Positions 42,235 through 55,500 of a DNA stretch of 64,000 nucleotides are shown in pieces. The translations under genes and the position numbers were made by a program. This stretch comes from Paracamarosporium sp. OC-R06-R3 (taxonomy: Eukaryota > Ascomycota > Dothideomycetes > Pleosporales > Didymosphaeriaceae): contig JACVRA010000175.1 of the NCBI GenBank assembly GCA_019828545.1, positions 372,001-436,000 of the forward strand, given 5' to 3'. The first letter of the stretch is position 1, and each line of letters begins with the position of its first letter. The notes under the pieces are model-generated. The model searched no databases. It saw only the letters and a list, made by a program, of their open reading frames with translations, and was not told where the DNA came from.

Positions 42235-43912
42235 ATGATCGCCATCCTCCTCCCTCAAAGCACACTTGCTCAACTTGGCCTCCTTTTAGGGATTTCTTTG
42301 CTCATATGGCGGCTTGTTCGGTTTACTATCCTACCCACATTGCAACCTGAGGAGCCAAGAGAATATCCGTACTGGATACCAGGCCTCGGTCATGTTATTT
42401 CATACCTGCGAGACTCTTTTACCACTCTCAACAATGCACGTAACTTTTTCAAGGATGACCGTAAACCTTTCACCATCAACCTTGCGGGCGAGATGATGTA
42501 TATTATCACTGCGCCAGCCGACGTCACGGCGGCATACCGCAACACAGCTACTTTGACCATGGTACGATATCCCGAGTCCAAAGCTAAGACTACACACTGA
42601 CTGTAAATCCTCTCCTCAGGACGTTTTTCTAAAAGACATGTTCCGCTGTTTCGATATCTCTGAGCCTACATTGGATCGTTTGTACCAAAAACCAGGGCAG
42701 GACGGAGAAGGCAACCAGAAACTACTGAGCGACAATCCCCACAACAAGAATCTAGCGCACCTGACGGTCGACTTCTACAGAGTTCAATTGTATCCAGGCG
42801 ACGAGCTGACGAAGCTCGGCCAAGTCACTCTCGACTACATTGAATGGGCAATGCGGTGGGAGAACTTCAACGATCCAACATATGTTATCTCGGAGTCAGC
42901 CTCAGGTAACTCTCGTGATATCTCTTTGCTTCATTGGTGCGAAGACATTCTGCTACGTGCTGCAGTTCGATCTTTCTTTGGAGACATCCTTACAGACGAA
43001 AGCCCGAATATGCTGAAAGACTTCTTGGACTTCGATACGGTTAGCTGGAAACTCATGTACCGCGTTCCCAAGCCTTTCGCCAAAGACATGCATTCAGCAA
43101 AAGATAAGCTCGTTGATGCATTGGAGAAGTACTTCAGGATACCTAAGGAGCGCAGGCCGGACGCGAACTGGTTTGTTAAGATGCAAGAAGCTGAGATGGA
43201 TGCATTGGGTGTCTCTAAGCGCGAGTTTGCCAAGGTCATTGCGCTTATCTACTGGGTGTGAGTGTAGGTGTCATAATTTTGAGCATGCAAGAGCTGACTC
43301 TGCAAATCTAGTATCAATACCAACGCCTACAAACTCTTGTTCTGGATGACGGCTTTCCTCATGCTTGATCCGCCTCTCATCGCGAAGGTACGCGAGGAGC
43401 TTCAGTCCTCGTTCCGCGAGGACGGTACCCTCGACATCCCATCGCTTCAGTCCCAGACCACCTACTTGACCGCCCTTTTCCATGAGTCGATGCGTGTGTC
43501 CAACTCCTCATCGTCAGCACGCTTCGTCACAGCGGACACGAAGATCGGACCCTACACGCTCAAAGCAGGTCGTCGACTGTTGATCCCATACAGACAACTG
43601 CATCTCAACAAAGCAGTCTTCGGTGAAAATGCAGCAGAGTTCGACATATCGCGCTTCCTGAACGACAAGAAACTATCGTCACACCCTAGTTATAGACCAT
43701 TTGGCGGTGGCGCAACATATTGTCCAGGGAGGTTCCTAGCAAAGCAGGAGATTTTCATGGCATTGGCTTATCTGCTATGTCGGTACGACGTGGCATTGCT
43801 GCCAGGCAAGGAGCAGAAGTTTCCGAGGATGGATGAGCTGAAACCAGGGATTGGAATCATTGGACCAATCGATGGAGATGACTTGATTGTGCGAGTGACA
43901 CAGAAGCAGTAG
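42235..43912 (+). CDS. Cytochrome P450 (P450-B), CYP7/CYP8-like type
   Basis: Three exons, 42235-42561, 42620-43257 and 43312-43912 (introns of 58 and 54 nt), 521 residues. There is an N-terminal anchor (LAQLGLLLGISLLIWRLVRF), then EYPYWIPGLGHVISYLRD. The I-helix region reads VINTNAYKLLFWMTAFLML, lacking the usual acidic-Thr pair and carrying Asn instead, as in CYP7/CYP8-type enzymes. The K-helix is FHESMRVSN (ExxR) and the heme loop is FGGGATYCPGRFLAK. CYP8-like enzymes often do isomerisation or oxidation without standard oxygen activation, so the reaction may be atypical. The gene is divergent from the MFS transporter and probably co-regulated with it. ATG 42235 is preferred over an upstream in-frame codon because it directly precedes the anchor. 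Confidence 0.9.
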
Positions 43913-46205
43913 CTGAGGAGCATATATTTATCTAGTTTAGCTATGCTGCTGAAGTTAATACATACGGGGCAGATTACTAATGATTTTAACAGGCTCTTGT
44001 CGAAGTGACGAAATTGTAATGCTAGGGGGATGGGTGTCGTGGGGAAATAGATCGTTAGTTAAGGGCGTAGCCGTCTTTCTACCGTCTGCTAGACACTTGC
44101 CAGGATGTCATACCTTGATATCGTGCCAGACAATCAGCGAATTTGGAGATATTGCCCTTGGTCTTGTTTAGACTATTATCGTTATACGTAATACCCTTCT
44201 ATAGCGATACGATGGACTGTAAAGTTGTTCCAGTTGGAAGCACTCGCGTGTTGAGCCCCCCAATTGTCATAGTAATACTATCAATAGAGAACCAATAAAT
44301 GTATATAAGTAGCAAAGAAGAAAGAGAAGGCCTTGGTGGAGATAAATAGACGTATTGAATATCTTATAGCTTCTAAAGCGAAGAATGCGAACTGAAGGAA
44401 TCCCAAAGTCCAAGACAATATCGCAATAAATGACATGTGACACCACGTTTGAAAAAAAGATGAAATCGCATCAAAGGAACTTTAGATCAAATTGCCCAAC
44501 ATGATGTGGGGAAACATGACGTCTGCGACAACAACTAAAATGATCATCGTGCTCTGATCGATCTCACCCATACCCTGGACGTGTACTGATTAGCAAGGAG
44601 AAACTCGAGACACGAAGGATGGTCGATTTGCAGTCCGCATGCATGCAAGGAGATTGCCGTAAGTTAGCGAACCACTGATTGACACAGACGGAAATATTAA
44701 AACCTGGCGTATAGAGCCTATTGCGACTTTTCTCCCGAGACGATCATTCCTGTTGACTGACTCGACAACCAAAGCCAAAATATGGCGCAGTTCTTCCGGC
44801 GATAACCACGATGTTGTTCGAAACGCAACGCTCATCCCCGCCGGGGTATGGGGACGATAGATGTTAGATATCGGAGGAAGGAGCGATAAATTGACTCGTG
44901 ATATGATAGGGAAACGTCGTCAACGGTGGGAGTGGAGAACGTGGGCCGTTGACTAGGCTATAAAGCGCTAGCTAACCGGCGCTTTCATCTGTCACGCAGC
45001 GGCCCCCAGAGTTGCCTCTGAGGCACTAGGTGCACGGTAGCCGGACTGAGCCGTCGTAGCGCCTAGGCAACAAATTCGATGATATCTTCCCACTGTTTGC
45101 CTCATTATTCCCGTCAAGTGATTTCTCCTCGGATTTTAAACGTATGATACATGGAAAGCCACCACGCGAAAGTCTCTCGGTGTCTTGACTCTATCGGCTG
45201 TTAGGCGAATCCTGCAGATACCGGGGTTCTCTCCTTATCTGCCGACAGGCAGACGAGGGCGGGCAACCCGCCTAATCTTGCTGTCCCGCCCCTGTCGCTC
45301 CTGTCAGGGAGGCTTGATGATCGTGACCTCGAGAACATGGCCCTGGGATGAGTGGCTGAGGGAACGGGGCACCGTCTGATGCGCGCACCGACGCCCACTG
45401 TGCGTAATCTGCAGTCGATAGGACTCGCCCAGCGCCAGCTCCAATATCAGCCTGGACCGTGAACGCGTGCGCAATATTCATGACACGTCAAAACACCTCA
45501 AAAGATCAGCGGAAAAAGAGAACCATGGGAATAGTCACTCTGCTGGACAAGCCTCTAATTCCAAAGCACTTCTAAGGTACTGATTGGCGGAGCGGGTATA
45601 CAGGGATTCTACTTTCGCAAGTCGGTACGGCGGCTCAGGGCCCAGGGCGGGTATAATGGGTGGTCAGGGCAGAACTTTATCCAGCACTGTCCAATAGTGG
45701 CGCACGAGCAATGTCTGGATGCAAGCCTGCTCAATGCGCGTCCTTCAGCCTGGAAGCGAGCGCCATGAGGATGCGGGGAAGGAGACTCGTGGAACTTGTC
45801 CTTCCAAGACCTGCTGTAACCTTCAAAACGACATCGTGGGCAACTGCTGGCGAGGACTCGCTCGGATAAACCGTCTCATCGACTATTCAAAACGCCGTTT
45901 GCTACACCGCCTGTCCAGTGCGATTCCGAGGACGCTCATCACGCCCGCGCAGACCATTCCTGACTCGATCCGTGCGGATGTCCCCCGGGCTAGTAGCGGA
46001 TCTCGCCTGCCGTTGAGGATCCTAGAAGTGTACGCCATCTCCAGCTAGCGTCTGAGGGATTGCAGGAGCAGCTGCCGTATATTTGGACTTTGTCTCCTTC
46101 TAGATCCTTTCAGCTCCTGTTCGACGATAGCGAACCTCTGCTCGTACAACGACCTTCCTATGAGCAACACCAGCTGTTGCTTTTCAGCGCTGTCGGAGAT
46201 CCATC
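43913..46205. other. Intergenic, no supported gene
   Basis: This 2.3-kb interval has only short frames without conserved motifs (for example 44590-44835 minus and 45719-46048 plus). It shifts from AT-rich (43.9-44.6 kb) to GC-richer (44.9-46.2 kb) sequence. It could hold gene remnants that I cannot recognise by eye. Confidence 0.55.
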
Positions 46206-47405
46206 ATGGCGATACATGGAACACTCGCGCTTGTGGTCGCGTTTACGCTTACTAGCCTGTCCACCGTCGTGGTAGCTCTTAGGTACGACTTCCGGTACCT
46301 GCGTTGTTTAGCACGCGACACTGACCTCCACCAGGTTCTACAGTCGTCACATTCTCGTGGGTAAACTCGGATCCCCGGATTGGGTAATGCTCGCTGCTCT
46401 CGTAAGTTCGACTACACATGCTACCATTCACGATACTGATTCTGTCCGCAGATTGCAACTTGGGGCACGCCTATCGTCAACTATTACCAGATAATATACA
46501 TGGATTACAGCCATACTCTCAATCCTGATGGTACACTGGTATGTTGACCTGCGCGCCAGTGCACAATATACTCATAAATACAGAACGTGGCGGAGTTCAA
46601 ACGTGTAGCGTCCGGCGGCCTACTCACAATGTGGATTTTCCGCCTGAACTACATCATCGACCACATGTTGATCAAAACGTCTATCCTGCTCTTCTACAAT
46701 TATGTTGCTGCTGCCCACCGGTGCTACTACTGGATAGTCCGCGGCATGCTAGCTCTCGTTATTGTGTCTAGCCTGGCCATGGCCTTCGTCAGCATCTTCC
46801 TCTGCAACCCGCCTCAAATTTCCTGGGATGGCGATGTATTCTATAAAGAGTTCTTTGGCATTTTCCCTACGCAATGCCTCGACCCTTCGACTTTGTGGCT
46901 CACCCAAGCGGCGTACAATCTCGCTACCGACGGAGTCGTCTGGCTCCTTCCGATTCCATTCTTCCTGAACTTACGATCCATGCCCGTACGAAGGCGCGTA
47001 GAGCTAGTGGCCATTTTTAGCATCGGTATCGTCGCTATTGCCGCCTCTGCAGTACGTCTTTCGATTACTATGCGATGGCTATCTGGGTTTGAAGAATCTG
47101 GTCTGCAATGGGGGAACCTACTCCTCTGGTCTCAGGTCGAACAACATTCGGGTATAATCGCGGCTTCGATACCATTCCTACGACCGATATTGCGGAAGAT
47201 AGTGAAGAAAGTGCGGGTGCGGAGCCCGAGTCCAGGCCCCAAGTTGATTCCAGGTCGTTTCACTCCTCCGAGTCAGCCGATGGCCCCGCGCACACCAATA
47301 ATACCCAGTCCCGCACCTACATTCGGTAGTGACGATATCTTTCGACCGCCTCCTACGCCATTATCGCCCATAAAGCCCGAGATGCAAATGTTCAATACGG
47401 TTTGA
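46206..47405 (+). CDS. Fungal-rhodopsin-like seven-helix membrane protein (PTH11-related type)
   Basis: Four exons, 46206-46282, 46335-46401, 46452-46538 and 46584-47405, 350 residues. Seven hydrophobic helices can be placed: one in exon 1 (LALVVAFTLTSLSTVVVALR), one across exons 2-3 (DWVMLAALIATWGTPIV), then IDHMLIKTSILLFYNYV, GMLALVIVSSLAMAFVSIFL, a helix around DGVVWLLPIPFFLNL, VAIFSIGIVAIAASAVRL and one near WSQVEQHSGIIAASIPFLRP. The QCLDPSTLW segment between helices 4 and 5 and the EQHSGIIAASIP motif are typical of this fungal integral-membrane family. There is no N-terminal CFEM domain. Members are thought to sense surface or chemical signals. It is parallel to P450-B, with 2.3 kb between. 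The cytosolic tail is Pro-rich. Confidence 0.88.
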
Positions 47406-49500
47406 GCAAGGAAACAAGGCGAAGCATTGCTTTGATACAAGACGAAACAAATACAACGTTTGACCGGACCTGGCAAATCAAGGATGACTTGAGCGTGTTG
47501 AAGACAAGAACTGCATATGCAACTAAAGGGACCCGGAGGGCCTTTCGATGCCGATCCCGAACGGACAACAGCGAGGGATAGTACAAGCGACGTCGTGCAC
47601 GAGACGTTTCGACACGTCATGGCCTTCGACTATGTTTGTACCTGCAATGTCTGAACCGTTACCAAGCTACAGCTCAGTAAGAGTTGAATGGTGGACGATG
47701 CCAGACAGTAGTTACCTTCAAACGTACACTACGCAAGCGACGAGTCTTCTACGGGGGCATCGCATCCAATCAGCTCCCTTAAGCACTGGACAAAAAAAGG
47801 TCTATGAGTATAGGACATCATCAATACCGGCGTAACGATTTTCTTACTATAATGATACCCACACTTCGATATGCAGATATCCCTGCATCAATAACGACAT
47901 CGGGTCGCGGGACGATCTCGACATCTCTAATGAGGAGGATCTGGAATAAAAACTGTCGTAAAAGATTTGGATAGAAAGAGAGATTGGGAAAATTGGTATT
48001 CAAGGAAACTGGCTTGCGGCAGCGAGCAGTGTAGCAATAGGAACAACGAGCAATGACTCATTAATACAGCTTGTACTAGTTCCATAATCTAAAGGAACGG
48101 TTACACGAAGTCATGTATGTCTAGCGTGGTGTTTTATGCTCTCTCAACGTTCGAAATTTCCATCGACAAACCTATCAACTCATCTTTCTCCACGAACACC
48201 CTCCCATCAACCTGATGACCAGACTCCACCCTTTACCCACATACGAACTATCAATACCCCCTTCCGTCATCAAGCCCGTGCCCTCAAACCCCTAATATAC
48301 TTACCCGTCGCTCCCGTCGCCCAAACCCCGTCCGCGCTCCTAGCACAACGTGCACACCCGCACGTCGCCGTCTTACACACATATAGCGCACGTCCCTACC
48401 ACCACACACACCAGACCACGCGTCGCAACGCAGAACGCCTCACTGGCATGTCATCGTCGACTACCAGGCACGCATCCACGCATCCACGCATCCACTACAT
48501 ACGCCGTACGCACCCGTACCACAATTCACACCGCACGCAACACGCCCCCATTCCCACCACGGCCTGCACCGCTCCGCGCCCAATCCAGCCTAGCCCGTCC
48601 ATTCCCATCCAGCCCGTGACCCAAAAGGAAAACAAAGTTTCCCTACAAAGGGGCATGCCAGCCCTATAGCGCGTCCCCACATCTATAACAAGCCGCATTC
48701 GTAACGCGTATATCAGCGCACATAAGCACCACCATCGGCAGACAGCGTGCGTGCTGAGGGGAAAATACCCGGCGGGCACAGTTATTAGTCGTGGAGGAGC
48801 CGGTAGTTTGCAGGGCTACGCGTTGCGTTGGCGGGGTGCATTGCACATCGTTACTATCACATCATGATAATAACAGAGGACACATATAGGTAGTATACAC
48901 AGCGAAAGAAGATTAGCGCACGTATCCAGAAGCAAAAACACCCCCGTCATTCATTCGCTCGCCATGAACTATCCTACAGTATATGCACGTTGACGGCCCG
49001 TCAAGTAAGTCCCGCGCCACGACGACAAACAAACCAGACATTCATCCGTCGTCATTCATGTCTTTGTCTACCACCATGCCGCCGCCGCCGCCCTAGCAAA
49101 AAAGACCGAGAAATGCTATTCTACACGAAGTCGCAAGAAGTATGGCAGGTGCAAACCCCAACTGAATACTGAAGGAAGTTCCCTACCCCGTCCGCATCAT
49201 CGTGCATGTATAGTATAAATGGAAAGAAAAACACAAAGAGCAAAGCATCCCCCCGTACAACGCCATGCTTTTTCTCTTCCTCGCACCAGACAGACCCTCG
49301 CAAAAAGACCAAAGATTCTAGGTGCGGACACTCGAAAAGAGTGCTCTACACTTCGCAATGCAATAACTGAAAACCCGTAACCCCGTACGCACGCAAATGC
49401 AGTGAGTAGACATTACTAGTCAATTCATAGTCTTGACCGTTTACATGTATCCTGGGAGGCAGGACGATGGTATGTGCTTTGTGGTCGGCCACCTTGGCCC
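47406..49500. other. Intergenic, no supported gene
   Basis: This 2.1-kb convergent interval lies between the rhodopsin-like gene (+) and NOT1 (-). The frame at 48136-48669 (+) is Pro/Thr/His-rich low complexity without a conserved feature and is unlikely to be a gene. CAC/CGC-rich sequence runs from 48340 to 48600. Confidence 0.6.
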
Positions 49501-52500
49501 CTACGCCAGCGGTCGGGGACTTTGCTGCGCATTTGTGAAGAGGGCGCTGAAGATGCGCTCAACCTGATGAGGTTGTTAGATTTGCGTGGAGTAACTCGAG
49601 GAGTAGGAAACGTACCTCTGGCGCAGCCTTGACGAACGGCAGGTCCCAGAAAGCGTAGGTGCGGTTCTTCAAAATCTCAAGGAGCGTGATGATAAGGCCC
49701 CATGGGTGCGGGCGGTGCACCAATAGTCGTTCCATGAAGACACGCGTGATTGTGTGCTTAACATCTTCGTTGTCTGGTGAACCGAAGAGATGCAGAAGCG
49801 CGCAGCTGAAATACTGCGTATGTGAGTTTGGCCAACGAAGTTGGTTGGCAATGGCGCTAATAAAGTGGAACTTAGCCTCCGGACGCAGTTCCCTGGCGAG
49901 CCTCTCAATCAATTTGGCCGCAGGGGCAGATCCATCAAAGATGGGGCCTTTAGCGCCTTGGAGAGCGAGCGCGCTGGTTCCGACATAAAGGGTGATGGCG
50001 TGGATCAGAGCTGGATCAGCCGTTGTGACATCTGCTTCAAACCCGGCAGGTTTCGGTTCGTCATAGTAGACAGCGTTGCAAATTTGTTCGATGTCTTGAG
50101 CTCGCGGCTCAGAGGACCGCAGGATCACGTCAACAAGGTCTTTGACGCCAGCCTGGCGAAGAATTTGATCGAGATCAGCGCGAATGGTGGGCGGCTGGCG
50201 GCTGTCGTCTAGGCGATCGACCTTTACTCCCGTTGTGAATGGATCGGGCATTTCCAGAATGTTGGAGGGATAGGCACTGACAATCAGATTGCGCAGCTGG
50301 GTGCAATGCATTGGGATGCTATTGCAGAAGCGGAAATGGTTTTCAGCCAGGAATTCGGGATAATCATGGTGGATGACGAGCAGCACGCGTAGCACGCCAC
50401 GGTAGAACGTCTGTGCCATGATAGTCTCGCCAGCGGGCCTGATCATTTCACCTGTGAAGACCAAGAGAGTCTCCATGAGCTGCGCGAACACATCCCATCC
50501 TTGAGAATGGCTATCTTCCAACATCGCAGGAACGAAAATCCGATGCGAAACTAGGGTCAGCCATGAAAATGCGAACCGCGGGAAGTGCGTTGGTTGAAGA
50601 ATAAGGAATGCCTTCGCAACGGCAAGGAAGACGTCGCCCTTGAAACCAGCAAATACGTCTTCTTTGGCGGCATCGTTGAGTTCAAACAGAATTGAGGAGA
50701 ACAGTCGGAAGAAGACCTTCTGACAGAACAGCTCACTCTCTCCGTGTGGGCCGGGGCTATCTCCACGTCCAAGATAATTGTTGAGAACAAGGATGACGAC
50801 CAACAAAATTTGATCGAGATACTTCGCTTTACTCTCCTTGACTGCTCCGTTTTGTTCCCCTTGGTATACGATCAGATCGACGATGAGTTTGGCAAGAGCG
50901 TCGACCTTGACTGTGGCGATGTCTGGATTGCCGTTGCCGAACGTAACAGACTGTTCATGTCCGTACGCAGCGACAGAAGCATCAATGCACGCTCTGAAGA
51001 ACTCGATCGATTCCCGCGGACTCTTAATAACCTGCTGTACGTGCAACTGGTAGATGAAGGCGGCAATGGACTTTTTCGGTGTGTCGGGGTGCTGAAGGTG
51101 GACCCATTCATCGAACACATACTCCAACTGATCTTTTTGCCCGGTCGAAGGGGGCGTCAGCTCTTGTTCGGATATATCGATCCGCAACTTGGTGAGCAAG
51201 AGCTTTCCGATCTCCAAGCTCGGGTCCTCGGCTAGCCATTCGGTAAGTGCGTCGATCGAGAGGGCGAAGTCAGCACGCAGTGCACTCGGATGCTCATTGA
51301 GTAAGATTTCGTCCATGAGCACAGAAAGCATTTCCACGGCAGCAACGCGATGATCCTGGATAGCCTTTGCGAGTATCGTGTTCAACCGATGCATGTCCAT
51401 TAGTCCAACTTCCATAAGGGCGACCATGACTGTAGCATTGAAGATGCGATCATCGTCGTTAAGAGTGGCAAGCCACATGAGCACTTGTCGAGACGTCGAT
51501 ACCGACATTTCGCATAAACTACCCAAGAGATGGGCCAAAGTCTCGATCTCCAGACGGCTCAGACTGTCCGAGAAGAGGTGGTTCGTAACCTGACCAGCAA
51601 TGCGGAAAGCCCAAGGCTCCTTATTGGGACCAGCAAATTGTATGCTCGCAACGAGCTGTTCGAAAGTATGATGGATCGGACTCGTTGCTTGCAATTCGCT
51701 TATGCGTTGTTCCGAGGCCTCTTTCACCAGACGCATCATGTCGCCAAGTAGATCTTCGACACCACGCCAGCCGCGTTCCAGTCCTGCAGACTCCATGTAG
51801 CCATTGATCTGTTGTGGTGGTGGCGGCGCATGAGCGGCCTGCAGACTCTGTAATCGGGGCTGCTGCTGGGCCGGCTGACGTGGCTCGGCCGGCGCAGCAG
51901 CAGGGGTAGGCAAATTCGCGACGGCGGCAAATTGATCTTGCAAAACATCAGGTAGCTGTCTTCCACTGTCTTGCGACACGTTGTTGACATGGGGCGCGCC
52001 GCGTGACTGCCTACCGAACTCTTCGTAGATGGCAAGCTGTTCTCGGTTGAGGCCTCCACTGGTTTGCTTATAAGGTTCTGGGATATAGAAGGCCCAAGGA
52101 CTAATGGCTGCATCTTTGAATGGCTCGTTTGTTCGCTGCTGGCGGTAGTCCTGGCGAGCCTGGATGGCTTCTTGTATCTGCTGGTCGATTTCGGTTCGCG
52201 AGGATACCTCGGCCGCTTGTTCCACAGTGTTGCAGACGAGATCCAAATTGTCGTTCACAAACATAACCACATGGCCCTCTGGTATAGCTTGCTCAGGCAA
52301 GTCTCGTGCCATGACACGGATGTTATTCTGGATGCTCATGCGCAAAGGTTCCTTGCACGTGACGAGAGCTAGAGCGCCAGACAATGACTTGACAACGGTG
52401 TAAGCTGCATTGCGCAATTTCTCCTCATCGGGCTCCAGAGCAAAATCTTTGCTGACGAGTTGAGACGTTGAGATTGCTGCGATAGTGACAGATCGTTCCA

Positions 52501-55500
52501 CGACAGGCGCAATAATCTCCTGTATAGCCTGCTGCACAGCAGTCTCAAATATCTTCTTGATAGTGTTGTGTGGCACGACGTTTGTGCTCGAAGGAGGGTA
52601 TTGGAGTTGGGGACGGAAATCTGGCAAAGCGGCCGTGATCGCTGCAGACGAGAACCGTTCGCTAGGACCACGAGCTCGCTGGAGACTCATCAAGCCCAAA
52701 TCTCCAAACGGCTCTAGCCCGTCAGGTGGTGGCATTTGGCCTAGATATTCTTCTTCAACCTGGGGTCTCATTCGAATGCATGTTGAAGGTTCAATCTCCT
52801 TCGGATCGATGTTGAGCCCTTTGCAGAGAACTTCAATCTCGAACTTCTGGTTGAGCTTTAACTCGGCATGCTCATACAGCTCTTTGAGCACACTCAATAT
52901 CTCCATGAGCCACGGGTTGGGTGGTTGGAAGATGACTGACTTGGCTGCCTGGGCGAGGACCTTGCATGTGAAAGGTATTACCAACAGCAGTCGATCCGTA
53001 GCAAAGCCTTCAATCAGCAAGTCTTTGAACGAGATGTTACGGAACTTGATGGGCTGGTTCCGCGCAATGGTGAGTGACCCAAGCCAACCTCCGAGGTTCT
53101 TAAGATGTCCGCGCTCCGTGGAACCCAGGGTTCCTTCGCTATTGAGCATGCTGATCACAACAACGTATGTCTCCCGTAGTACTTCAGCCCAGAGAATCCT
53201 GTCATCGAAAAGCTCCAACATGTCGAGGTAGAGTTGCTGGAAATTGGGTTGCATTTTGGCACGCTCTTCCACAAGGTAATTGGCAAACCACTGGTGATGT
53301 CTATCTTCTACAGCCCCAGTGAGATCTCTGATCTTATCTTGTAAATTCCGTTCGGACACGTTATTGAGAACAAACAACACACGGTCTTGAACCTCTTCAT
53401 CGGGGTCTTCGTACAGGTCCGGTCGGAGGGGAGGATCCACGTGAAGGCATGTGAACTTGGGTACAGCAGGATCAGCCTGGAGCTGTTCGCCTACATGGTT
53501 GCCGTTGGTCAAGCCTACGCCATTTTGACTGTCACCGTTCACCTCGCCAATTTGCGAGCGTACAACTTCTTCGGCCTTGGTATATATTTCTGTGCCCTGG
53601 AGACCTGGGATGTTGAGCAACTCTTCGCAATAATTGGGCCACTCGTGAAGGCGAGGTGAGTAGTGGATTAAAGCCTGAAGACCAAACTTGTACATTGAAT
53701 CGTCCGGACGATAGTCTTGAACGGCTTCAAGTACCATGGACAAGCCCACCCTAAGGGCCAGTCGCGATAGCAGGTTATAGTTAATAATACCACCAAACAG
53801 GACTGCGGTGGTCGCCAGAGCTTCCAGTGGATATTCGCCAAAGCAGTTGTATTCGTCGAAGAGCCCGTGAATCATGCAGGCGAAAAGGTCTTGCTCGGCC
53901 GGATCCCGGGATTCCTTGTACCTTTTCAAGACCGTTATGATCTCCCTAACATCACTCTCGCTGCTGTACATGTTCTTGAAATGCTCTTGCATTTTCTTGT
54001 CGGCCTCTTCTGGAAGTGCGTTACCATTCTGTCCATTCGCATCGATGATGTCGTCTACGCCCTCGCCATAGTTGATTAGGCGGGGATAGGCCTGAATGCA
54101 ACCTCGCTGTAAAGCCATCAGATCTTCATCAGTGAGCCCACAGTCAGCTAGGAACCAAAGAATTGGATAGACGGTCTTGACGGGAAGTGGCAGGCTGTTC
54201 GACATGTGTCCGTCGTCGCGTGAACGTTGCATCTCTTCATTTGCTCTGGCGTTGAGGAAGTTCTGTAGGATTTGACGGAAGAGGACACCGGCTTGTTCGT
54301 AAGTCTGCTGTAACCAAGGTTCAATTTGGAACAACCCTTGCGCATGTGCTTGAGCTGCTAGGTCCAGGCTGATGTCAGTGTTGCTGCGAATCAATGCCTC
54401 TAGCCAGCCGTTCTGTTGAGCATGCTGGAGAATGACGTTGAGAGACATGTTTTCGTTGTTATATGCATCGTTGAAACGCCCTATAAGCCACTGTGGATCT
54501 TGTTGCCAAAGTCCGTATATGACAAACTCGTGCTTGGGCAGCTTCCTCCAGAAGTAAGGCTCGAAAAGCTGCTTGAGAGCCTGCTCCTGCAACGCACCCC
54601 AAGGCTTGGGTACAGCGGCCGCGGCGACAAGGAACTCCGCCGTGTGAGGGTTAATCACAGCGTCCGGGATGCCCAAAACTTGTGCGTCGGCATATGATTC
54701 CGATGAGCGGAATATCATTCCGAAGAGAGCTCTAGTAGCATCTAGCGAGACGTATGGGTGCTTGACAGCTTGCTCGGCGACCGCTTTGACCTCTGCGGAT
54801 CCGTTTTCAAAAGTCGCCAAAGAGTACGACTCGCGAAGTCGCGGAATTTGAGTCACATCAAGCTCATCTGGGGTGCACTCGAGGAAGCGGGAGAGGAAGC
54901 TCAGCTGCGTAAGTTCGTTTTGCCAGGCGCCGCCCCATAGCAACTGGATATCGAAAGCATCCGACTCTTGCGCGACCGGCAGAAGTGCGTGGTAGATTGT
55001 CAAGAATTGCGCTTTAGATACGCGTAGGTTCTCGCGGTCCAAGGCGTGGACAACCTCCTGCCAATCTATTCGCTGGCCCGTACGATGTTCTCGCAACGCC
55101 GTTACAAAGTTCTTTGCGTTGTACCCCGAAGACACAGCCAGGAAGACCAGTACATTCGCAACCTGCTGATAGCTAATATCGCGAGTCTCGGCGGAGGCAA
55201 GCGTTTCTTTGCACGACTCGACAGTCTCGGTGCCACGGGGACCAGCGCGTTGTATCAGCTTCACGAGCGGATTCTGCGAAGCGTTTGACAATTCCACCAG
55301 CTGCAATGCGGCTTCAACTTCCACAGGCATTGCGCTATGCAGGTTCTGGTATCGATACGTCAGAGCCGCGGTCAGCTTCACCACGCTCTCTTCGTTCCAG
55401 TCAGACGGTGGGTCTTGGAGAATGCGGTCGACCAGCGCGGCAAGGTATGTGGGCGTATCTGGAAGTTGAGAGGGGTCGGGTCGGGCGATAGCCATAAGAA

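Noticed and set aside
44590..44835. 81-codon minus-strand frame downstream of P450-B
   Set aside because: It is short and shows no similarity that I recognise, although it could be a remnant of a lost gene.
48136..48669. 177-codon + frame, Pro/Thr/His-rich
   Set aside because: Low-complexity C/A-rich DNA reads open in several frames here, and no conserved segment exists.
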